Part shown: positions 46,749-53,360 of the stretch, one piece after another
Layout of the letters: every line of letters begins with the position of its first letter
Numbering within the stretch: the first letter of the stretch is position 1
From: Rhodobacteraceae bacterium HLUCCO18
Lineage (GTDB): Bacteria > Pseudomonadota > Alphaproteobacteria > Rhodobacterales > Rhodobacteraceae
NCBI GenBank assembly: GCA_001314805.1
Contig: LJSY01000004.1
Coordinates: 1 to 53,360, forward strand
Reading direction: 5' to 3'
Length of the DNA stretch: 53,360 nt
The notes under the pieces: generated by a model
Told to the model about the DNA's origin: nothing
The model's database searches: none
What the model saw: the letters and a program-made list of their open reading frames with translations, nothing else
Position numbers and translations under genes: made by a program

Positions 46749-46873
46749 GGGCGACGGTGGTGCCGAAGAAACACCGCCCGACGCGGCCCACGAAGGGGTC
46801 GGTGGAGCGGCGGATCAAGGCGAAGAAGGTGCGGGGGGAGGTGAAGGCGGGGAGGGGACGGGTGGAGGAGTGA
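46749..46873 (+). pseudogene. Second, diverged copy of the arfB 3' end behind parDE
   Basis: About 125 bp closely match arfB 46011-46138 and keep its reading frame: ATVVPKKHRPTRPTKGSVER, then RIKAKKVRGEVKAGRGRVEE and TGA. The intact copy has ATVAPKRRVATKPTKGSVER and ends GRGSVDPE. There is no start codon or GGQ domain, so this is a 3' fragment. The two copies bracket parDE, as expected if a cassette carrying its own arfB tail inserted there. Confidence 0.85.
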
Positions 46874-46922
46874 AAGCTGGGGTTGAATTAGACTGTTAGA
46901 GCTTGATGGATGACTGACAGTC

Positions 46923-48396
46923 TCAGCCTGGCTTCATTGGGTATATACTCTCAAGTATCTCGTGGACACCCTTTGGTTGCAGCGCCCAGCGATATGCTGG
47001 GTGCACCTCCCATTTGTATCCAAAGTCCACGAATTGGCTTTGTAGCATTCGGTTCTGATCGAAATGAGTCCACTCTGGTGTGCCAGAGGTTCCGTCATGC
47101 CGGGCAATCATGAAGTCAATCTTGTACAAAAATTCTGCCAAACTCTTCGGTGAAACAACAGCACCATTTGTAAACCGAAAGTTATGACTTTGCATGATAT
47201 TTCTTATCTTACTCATCAGTTCATCAGCGGTGTATACCCATCTTTTTTCTTTCTCCCGGAACTGCTTCCGAGACGGACCCATATTGTAGAGAAGCCGCTC
47301 AATTTCTGGTAGCTCTGATTTAAACTCAAGAATCAAATCCGTAATGCGACCATGAGAATAATTTGAAAATACTGTTTCAAGATCGTTTGCGGAAATGATA
47401 TCGTGGTCGTTGCGAAAAGCTTCCTTGCCAGCCTCAGTAAGGAGCTTAATAAGATCGCGAGGGCGATTTCGATTGAGCGACAAGAGGACAACGCTTATCG
47501 GCGCGCCATCCCAGTGCCCCCTTCCAACACTGAACTTGCTCTCAATAACGGGGTCAAGCTCACGTGCGATCTCGCTTTGGGGTCGGCTCTTGAATTCGTC
47601 AAAATCAAAATTTTTTTCCTAGGAAGTGGGCAACACGGAGGGCCATTACCGCCAAAACATCGTGCCGCGTCCACGACAACCGGATTACGTTTCCTTCGAT
47701 TTTGTCTGTGCTCTCGTCAGAAGTTCGATAAAGATAGTATGCATCGCTTCGTAGTCCTATTCGAACTTGTATGGTGCTTCCTTCTTCGTTCGACAAATCT
47801 CTGGCAGCGTTTATTAGTGCCGATATATTGTTTATGTCATCTTTAGACGCCGACCAGCCGCGATCTACATCATCGATATAAATCCTAACGATCTTGTTGC
47901 GCGTAAAGCGTTCGCGCAACCGCTTGGTTTCTTCATCGACGTTTCCGCCAGAATAGCTAATCGCCAACTGGTACAAGGAACTAATTAGGCTCTTGGCGGT
48001 GCCTTGTACATTAAATCGCTCTCGGTCTCCCGGAATTATGTCCATTTTCTCAAGAGATCGCTCGTAAATCCTGCGGCCGATAAGCATCTTGTAGTTTTCG
48101 ATTTTTTCTATAAATGTCTGTTTTATGGCTGAGCTTATAACCAAGTCGTTGGGTTGCAGCCAAATTGGAAGAACGTTCTCGTCACGATCCTCAAAAAAAG
48201 ACATTCTCAATAAGGCGCTCTTTCCGATTCCTTTATGGCCAACAAGGATTCTAAGTGGCAATGATTGGCGGATGTTCTGATAGGCCCTATTTCTAAAGAA
48301 GTAAGCGCGAAAGCGCTCTGGATCGTCATCTTCGGCAGAATCGGTGCCAAACATCGCTTGTATTGTGGAATCGTCAAACGTTATCGTTCGCGTCAT
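46923..48396 (-). pseudogene. P-loop ATPase (Sll1717-like), one-base frameshift at an A7 tract
   Basis: Two frames make one protein of about 490 residues. The first (48396-47605) has MTRTITFDDSTIQAMFG, Walker A LVGHKGIGKSALLR and Walker B VRIYIDDVDRGW. It stops at 47605, just after seven A residues (complement of 47611-47617). Omitting one A lets translation continue GKNFDFDEFKSRPQSEIARE without a break into the second frame (ending 46923). The layout, and NRPRDLIKLL, resemble the Sll1717 P-loop ATPase family, often accessory. Base composition is much lower in GC than the surroundings, indicating acquisition. Sequencing error or phase variation are possible. Confidence 0.75.
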
Positions 48397-48470
48397 GCTG
48401 CACCAACTCGTTTATTTCCCAGTTGAAGATGTTCCTGCTAGCTAAGACCAATGTCAATTATGCGTAGTAG

Positions 48471-49763
48471 TCAAACCACCACCTCCAGCCGTTCCTGCTC
48501 GCCCACGCCGAACACCCGCTTGTACCGGGCGATCTCCGCCTCCGGGCCCATCGCCTTCTCCGGGTTGTCGCTGAGCTTCACCGTCGGCCGGCCGTTCGCG
48601 GCGACAGCCTTGCACACGAGGCTGAAGGGCGCCAGCGCGTCACCCTCCACCAGCCCGCGGAAATCGTTCGTCAGCAGCGTGCCCCAGCCGAAGCTGACCC
48701 GCACCCGGCCCGAGAACGTCCTGTGCAGCGACTCGATCACGTCGACGTCGAGACCGTCGGAGAAGATCACCAGCTTCTCGCGGGGATCCTCGCCGCGGGA
48801 TTTCCACCAGGCGATGGCGGTCTCTGCCCCCTGCGCGGGGTCGCCTGAATCGATGCGGATGCCGGTCCATTGCGTCAGCCAGTCGGGCGCATGGGCGAGG
48901 AAGCCGTGGGTGCCGTAGGTGTCGGGCAGGATGATGCGCAGGTTGCCCTCATGCTCCTCGTGCCAGTCCGAGAGCACGTCATAGGGCGCGCGGGCGAGGT
49001 CGGCGTCACTCTCGGCCAGCGCCGCGTAGACCATGGGCAGTTCGTGGGCGTTCGTCCCGATCGCCTCGAGATCGCGGTTCTTGGCGATGAGGCAGTTGGA
49101 GGTGCCGGTGAAGGCCTCCCCCAGCCCCTCCTGCATGGCCTGCACGGCCCAGTCCTGCCAGAGGAAGGAATGCCGCCGCCGCGTGCCGAAATCCGCGATG
49201 CGCAGGCCGTCGAGTTTCTTGAGGCGTTCGACCTTCTCCCAGAGCTTCGTCATGGCGCGGGCGTAGAGGACCTGAAGCTCGAACCGCCCCATGCCGCGCA
49301 GGACGGCGCGGCCGCGCAGCTCCATCAGGACGGCAAGCGCCGGGATCTCCCACAGCATGACCTCGGGCCATTTGCCCTCGAAGGTCAGCTCGTACTGATC
49401 GCCCACGCGCTCGAGGTGGTAGGGCGGCAGTTGCAGCGCCTCGAACCAGTCCATGAACTCGGGCGTGAACATCTGCCGCTTGCCGTAGAAGGTGTTGCCG
49501 CGCATCCACGTGCTCTCGCCCCGGCGGAGACGGAGCGTGCGGATATGGTCGAGCTGTTCGCGCAGCTCCCCCTCGTCGATGAGGTCGGCCAGCGGAATGC
49601 GCGTGGTGCGGTTGATGAGCGAAAAGGTGACCTGCGTGTCCGGCTTGTTGCGGAACACCGACTGACACATCAGGAGCTTGTAGAAATCCGTGTCGATCAG
49701 GGAGCGGACGATCGGGTCGATCTTCCACTTGTGATTGTAGACGCGGGTGGCGATGTCGACCAT
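48471..49763 (-). CDS. pncB: Nicotinate phosphoribosyltransferase
   Basis: The 430-residue enzyme begins [19 protein letters not shown] and has [14 protein letters not shown], the phosphorylated-histidine segment [10 protein letters not shown]...[17 protein letters not shown] and the PRPP-site [12 protein letters not shown]. It makes nicotinate mononucleotide from nicotinate and PRPP in the NAD salvage pathway. Length is standard. GC content returns to the chromosomal level here, marking the right limit of the accessory pocket. Confidence 0.96.
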   Translation of the reverse strand: MVDIATRVYNHKWKIDPIVRSLIDTDFYKLLMCQSVFRNKPDTQVTFSLINRTTRIPLADLIDEGELREQLDHIRTLRLRRGESTWMRGNTFYGKRQMFTPEFMDWFEALQLPPYHLERVGDQYELTFEGKWPEVMLWEIPALAVLMELRGRAVLRGMGRFELQVLYARAMTKLWEKVERLKKLDGLRIADFGTRRRHSFLWQDWAVQAMQEGLGEAFTGTSNCLIAKNRDLEAIGTNAHELPMVYAALAESDADLARAPYDVLSDWHEEHEGNLRIILPDTYGTHGFLAHAPDWLTQWTGIRIDSGDPAQGAETAIAWWKSRGEDPREKLVIFSDGLDVDVIESLHRTFSGRVRVSFGWGTLLTNDFRGLVEGDALAPFSLVCKAVAANGRPTVKLSDNPEKAMGPEAEIARYKRVFGVGEQERLEVVV

Positions 49764-49790
49764 GGGTTCGGTTCCGGTGGGGTGAGTGGA

Positions 49791-50810
49791 TCAGCGCGGG
49801 AGGCTGGCGATGGTGGTTTCGGGCGCGACCACGGCATAGAGCTGCATCCACGCGCTGCTGGTTTCGGTGCCGCTTCGGAAGGTCTCGACCTCAAAGAACT
49901 TGCCCTCCTCGTCGTAGCGGATGTGGCAGGCGTTGGTCCAGAAATCATCGATATGGTATTCCAGCCAGCCCTGCGGCGGGTCGGGGATGCCCCAGTGGTG
50001 CGTGTTCAACAGGCCGATCGGCTGCAGGGGGTTCACGTCGAGACCCTGCGCGAGATGCGCGTTGACGCAGACATGGCCCGGCCAGATGTCGACCGAGGTG
50101 ACGCTTTCGGGCATCTGCCAGTTCAGGAGAGACAGCACGATGTCGTATGCGACAAGCTGGCGGATCGTCTCGATCTCGTAGAACTCGTCTGCGCCGGCGG
50201 CCAGCATGCCGGACAGCAGGCGGCGGGGCAGGACCTCGCCGGGGGCGAGGCGGGGCGCGTTCATCGCCGCGTTCATCAGGTTGCCCAGCCCGATCAGGGC
50301 GGCGTCATAGGCCTGTCCGACGACCGCGCCCGGGACGTCGTCGCCATCGTATTGCAGGCGGGGCGCGTGAAAGCCGACGCGCGCGCCGCGGTCCATGATG
50401 CGCAGGTTGAGCGCGTTGTCATAGGCGACGAAGGTGCCGAACAGGAAGGCCACGGCACAGGCGGACAGGCATTCGGCGTCCTGCCGCACACGGGTTGCCC
50501 AGCCGTAGCGTGCGAGGACCTCTCCCAGCGCGATGCCCGCCTCGAACTGCCCGCCGGCGCTGTCGAGGCAGGCGATCCAGCCGGTCGGATCGGGTGGCGG
50601 GTTCTGGAACTGAGCGTCGAAAATGCCTTGCAGTCTCTCGGCGTCTCCGGTCTCGATCGGTCCCCTGATCTCGATGTTGCACAGGAACCGGTCCCGCATT
50701 TCCGCATCGGTGTAGCGCCTGGTGTCCACGATCTCGAAAGTCGCGGCTTCGGCGGTCAGGGGAGCTGCCGCGAGAACGAGCGCGGCGCAGAGGCGAAAAA
50801 CTGGGGTCAT
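49791..50810 (-). CDS. Secreted ClpP-fold protein (COG3904-like)
   Basis: The 339-residue precursor has a signal peptide ([21 protein letters not shown]). The region [20 protein letters not shown] followed by [13 protein letters not shown] matches the serine loop of ClpP/crotonase-fold periplasmic proteins (COG3904): D-S-x-G-G substrate loop and a serine between two cysteines. A conserved [10 protein letters not shown] follows. The C-terminal third has no recognised domain. It could be a periplasmic protease; activity and substrate are unknown. The ATG at 50810 gives the signal peptide. Confidence 0.75.
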   Translation of the reverse strand: MTPVFRLCAALVLAAAPLTAEAATFEIVDTRRYTDAEMRDRFLCNIEIRGPIETGDAERLQGIFDAQFQNPPPDPTGWIACLDSAGGQFEAGIALGEVLARYGWATRVRQDAECLSACAVAFLFGTFVAYDNALNLRIMDRGARVGFHAPRLQYDGDDVPGAVVGQAYDAALIGLGNLMNAAMNAPRLAPGEVLPRRLLSGMLAAGADEFYEIETIRQLVAYDIVLSLLNWQMPESVTSVDIWPGHVCVNAHLAQGLDVNPLQPIGLLNTHHWGIPDPPQGWLEYHIDDFWTNACHIRYDEEGKFFEVETFRSGTETSSAWMQLYAVVAPETTIASLPR

Positions 50811-50880
50811 TCCGGCTCCTTGGCGAGGTGGTCGCCCGCGCAGAGTGCAACGGCGATGCGAAGATGGGCAAGCGGGCATC

Positions 50881-51900
50881 TCAGGCGGGCGGCGTCCACA
50901 TCACGTCCGTCAGCCGGGGCGCGCCGGTGGCGAGCATCACCAGCCGGTCGAAGCCCAGCGCGCAACCCGAGGCGGGCGGCATGTGGTCCAGCGCGGCAAG
51001 GAAATCCTCGTCCAGCGGCAGGCGGTCGCCGTAAAGCGCCTCGCGCAGGTCCATGTCGGCTTCGAAGCGCGCGCGCTGTTCGGCTGGATCGGTAAGCTCT
51101 CCGAAGGCGTTGGCCAGTTCCACCCCGCAGGCGAAAAGCTCGAACCGTTCGGCAAGGCGCGGGTCGTCCGGCTGACGGCGGGCCAGCGCGGCCTCGGGGG
51201 CGGGGTAGGCGTCGAGGATCACGGGACCGGGGCCGAGCCCCGGTTCGACGCGTTCGGTCAGCATACGGGAAAAGAGGTCGGACCAGCTGTCGTCGGGGGC
51301 GGTGGCGATCCCGGCCTCGGCAAGCGCGCGGGCCAGCGCCGGTGTGTCGGGCGCGCCTTTGGGCAGGGTCGAAAGGAGATCGACGCCGTGGCGCATGAAC
51401 TCGGCTGCGACGACCGTGCGCATGGGGCGATCGCGCGGGTCGCAGGTGGTCTCACCATGGCGGAACTCGGGAACCTCCGCGGCGTCTGCGGCAAGCGCAA
51501 GGATCGCGGCGCAATCCTCCATCAGCGCTTCGTAACACGCATTCGCGCGGTACCATTCCAGCATGGTGAATTCGACCGTGTGACGCGGACCGCCTTCGCG
51601 GTTGCGCCAGACGCGGGCGAAGCTGAAGATCTTCTCCTCCCCGGCCGCCAGCAGCTTCTTCATCGCGAATTCGGGCGAGGTATGCAGGTAGCCGCGTCTC
51701 GGCTCGAGCGCCGCGTCCATCACTTCGACACGGACCGGGTGCAGATGCGTCTCGTTTCCCGGCGAGGTGACGAGGTAGGCGGGATCGACCTCGACAAAGC
51801 CCTGATCGGTGAACCATGCCCTGAGTGCGGCCTTGATGCGGTTGCGCGCCAGAAGGATCGGGCGCCGGTCGGCATGGGTGTCAGGGTCCCACCATGTCAT
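50881..51900 (-). CDS. epmA: EF-P lysine lysyltransferase EpmA (GenX/PoxA)
   Basis: The 339-residue protein is a class II synthetase catalytic domain without the anticodon-binding domain. Motif 2 ([20 protein letters not shown]) and motif 3 ([17 protein letters not shown]) are present. EpmA attaches (R)-beta-lysine to EF-P. It is divergent from efp, its substrate gene, with 63 bp between starts. EpmB, the lysine 2,3-aminomutase that makes beta-lysine, is not in this window. Confidence 0.93.
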   Translation of the reverse strand: MTWWDPDTHADRRPILLARNRIKAALRAWFTDQGFVEVDPAYLVTSPGNETHLHPVRVEVMDAALEPRRGYLHTSPEFAMKKLLAAGEEKIFSFARVWRNREGGPRHTVEFTMLEWYRANACYEALMEDCAAILALAADAAEVPEFRHGETTCDPRDRPMRTVVAAEFMRHGVDLLSTLPKGAPDTPALARALAEAGIATAPDDSWSDLFSRMLTERVEPGLGPGPVILDAYPAPEAALARRQPDDPRLAERFELFACGVELANAFGELTDPAEQRARFEADMDLREALYGDRLPLDEDFLAALDHMPPASGCALGFDRLVMLATGAPRLTDVMWTPPA

Positions 51901-51963
51901 GTCTGGCCCTCGCGCCCTCGATGCGGTAACGCCTGTCGCCAAACCAAGGGTTCTGGAGGCGTC

Positions 51964-52530
51964 ATGAAGGTCATCGCATCGCAATTGCGCAAGGGCAACG
52001 TCGTCGAGGTGAACGACGCGCTTTACGTCATCCTGAAGGCGGAAAACTTCCACCCCGGCAAGGGCACGCCCGTGACCCAGGTCGACATGCGCCGCATCTC
52101 GGACGGGGTGAAGGTCAGCGAGCGCTGGAAAACGACCGACGGCGTCGAGCGCGCCCATGTGGAGGAAAAGACCTACCAGTTCCTCTACGAGGACGGCGAA
52201 GGCTACCATTTCATGGAGCCGGAGAGCTACGAACAGGTCACGGCGAGCCCCGAGGTCGTCGGCGACGCGAAGGTCTGGCTGCAGGACGGCATGAACTGCC
52301 ACCTGTCGATCCACAACGACATCCCGATCGCGTTGGAACTGCCGCAGAAGGTCACCGTCGAGGTGATGGAAACCGAGCCCGTGGTGAAGGGGCAGACCGC
52401 GTCGTCCTCCTACAAGCCCGCCTTGGCCGACAACGGTGTGCGCGTGATGGTGCCGCCCCATATCGGCGCCGGCACGCGGATCGTCGTCAACACCGAGGAC
52501 GCGTCCTATGTCGAGCGGGCGAAGGACTGA
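51964..52530 (+). CDS. efp: Elongation factor P
   Basis: The 188-residue protein has three OB-like domains and opens [20 protein letters not shown]. The modified lysine is Lys33 in [11 protein letters not shown], equivalent to Lys34 of E. coli EF-P. It relieves ribosome stalling at polyproline. The C-terminal signature [20 protein letters not shown] is intact. The neighbouring epmA supports lysylation as its modification. Confidence 0.97.
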   Translation: MKVIASQLRKGNVVEVNDALYVILKAENFHPGKGTPVTQVDMRRISDGVKVSERWKTTDGVERAHVEEKTYQFLYEDGEGYHFMEPESYEQVTASPEVVGDAKVWLQDGMNCHLSIHNDIPIALELPQKVTVEVMETEPVVKGQTASSSYKPALADNGVRVMVPPHIGAGTRIVVNTEDASYVERAKD

Positions 52531-52542
52531 GGCCGCGCGATC

Positions 52543-53360
52543 ATGACGGATGATGCACCCGGCCCGGTTTCGGCGCCGGGTGTCGTTTTTCTGGTGGGTA
52601 CTCCGGGGCTCGAGGACGCGCTTGAGGCCGAGGCGCTCCGCGCGGGCTTCGACGGTGTGACGCGGGTTCACGGCGGTGTCGAAATCGCCGGCGGTCTGGC
52701 CGAGGCCGCGCGCGCCAACATGGTGCTGCGATGCGCCGTCCGTGTCCTTTGGCGCGTGGCGTCCTTCCGCGCCATGCATCTCGCACAGCTCGACAAGCGC
52801 AGCCGCAAGGTGCCATGGCGCGACTGGCTTCGCCCCGACGTGCCTGTCCGGGTCGAGGCGGTGTGCCGCGCCTCGCGCATCTACCATGACAAGGCCGCGC
52901 GGCAGCGGGTGGCGGGCGCGCTGGAGGCGGCGGGGATTGCCGTGGCCGATACGGCGGCGATCGCGGTGAAGGCGCGGATCGAGGATGACCTCTGCACGAT
53001 CTCGCTCGACACCAGCGGCGAGCCGCTCCACCGGCGCGGCCACAAGCGGTTCGTCGGAAAGGCGCCCCTGCGCGAGACGATGGCGGCCGCGTTCCTGTGG
53101 CGGATGGGGTTCGACGGGACGCACACGGTGGTCGATCCGATGTGCGGGTCGGGGACGATCCCGCTGGAGGCCGCCGAGATCGCGGCGGGCCTCATGCCCG
53201 GGCGCGACCGGGCTTTTGCCTTCGAGGCGATGATCGGCGGCGTGCGGCCCGGGATCGCGCCCCGTGACGCCGTGCCGGGGGCGCTGTTCCACGGCTTCGA
53301 CCGGGACCAGGGCGCGATCCGGGGGGCGCTGGAGAATGCCGAGCGCGCGGGTGTGGCGGG
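52543..53360 (+). CDS. THUMP-domain 23S rRNA methyltransferase (RlmL/YcbY-like), 5' part only
   Basis: The frame is open from an ATG at 52543 to the window end, 272 codons. An N-terminal THUMP RNA-binding domain (about 10-155) includes LDKRSRKVPWRDWLRPDVPV. The SAM-binding motif VDPMCGSGTIPLEAAEIAAG lies near 197-216. This corresponds to the first methyltransferase half of RlmL, which makes m2G2445 in 23S rRNA; many alphaproteobacteria have only this half. The catalytic NPPY motif is beyond the window. The gap after efp is 12 bp, so it is probably co-transcribed with efp. Confidence 0.88.
   Translation, partial: MTDDAPGPVSAPGVVFLVGTPGLEDALEAEALRAGFDGVTRVHGGVEIAGGLAEAARANMVLRCAVRVLWRVASFRAMHLAQLDKRSRKVPWRDWLRPDVPVRVEAVCRASRIYHDKAARQRVAGALEAAGIAVADTAAIAVKARIEDDLCTISLDTSGEPLHRRGHKRFVGKAPLRETMAAAFLWRMGFDGTHTVVDPMCGSGTIPLEAAEIAAGLMPGRDRAFAFEAMIGGVRPGIAPRDAVPGALFHGFDRDQGAIRGALENAERAGVA

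Overview
The window is high-GC DNA with the gene content and order of an alphaproteobacterium of the Rhodobacteraceae (Roseobacter/Rhodobacter group). Reasons: a Rhodobacter-type trimeric porin, the DUF3576 lipoprotein - leuS - lptE - holA operon, the leuC/leuD/leuB neighbourhood, an HNH gene start divergent from a BaiN/HI0933-type flavoprotein, and GTG/TTG starts among many genes with very high GC at third codon positions. No plasmid or phage core is visible. Most of the window is ordinary chromosome with two accessory pockets.

Layout. 1-1040 is an eroded accessory pocket: the end of an IS3-family element, the 3' remnant of a gene it interrupted, a small orphan gene, a tRNA-Cys-like element with its own hairpin terminator, and a truncated HNH endonuclease gene. 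1039-12002 is housekeeping: BaiN-like flavoprotein, GST, holA-lptE-leuS-DUF3576, porin, serine dehydratase, LacI regulator. 12121-16222 holds tRNA-Arg(CCU), a globin-coupled chemoreceptor, and a DeoR regulator divergent from a second BaiN-like flavoprotein. 16636-21642 is a five-gene transport cluster (fused ABC permease, ATPase, THI5-like binding protein, 5-formyl-THF cyclo-ligase paralogue) facing an RpiR regulator; I infer thiamin-precursor or related pyrimidine salvage. 21727-33232 holds tRNA-Pro(CGG), transporters and the dispersed leucine genes leuB, leuD and leuC, interleaved with a DUF4198/HupE metal-type pair and a MscS channel. 33224-45457 mixes a TPP enzyme, flavin reductase, a split MnmC-like pair (FAD oxidase and MnmD), a lytic transglycosylase, dapA, trmO, smpB, sseA, an aminotransferase and a queuosine-precursor transporter.

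45458-48470 is the most unusual part. A 258-bp leader carries an 18-codon ORF whose Shine-Dalgarno is complementary to about 17 nt of the 16S rRNA 3' end, followed by an 11-bp terminator hairpin only 31 bp before arfB (ribosome rescue). A parDE toxin-antitoxin pair sits immediately behind arfB and is followed by a second, diverged copy of the arfB 3' end, so the cassette is bracketed by arfB tails. Next comes a low-GC P-loop ATPase gene with a one-base frameshift at an A7 tract. The window closes with pncB, a ClpP-fold secreted protein, epmA divergent from efp, and the start of a THUMP-domain rRNA methyltransferase.

Translation is a recurring theme in the right half: mnmD, trmO, smpB, the queuosine transporter, arfB, epmA, efp and the RlmL-like gene all act on tRNA, rRNA or the ribosome. 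All calls rest on reading the sequence and recalling families; no database search was run.
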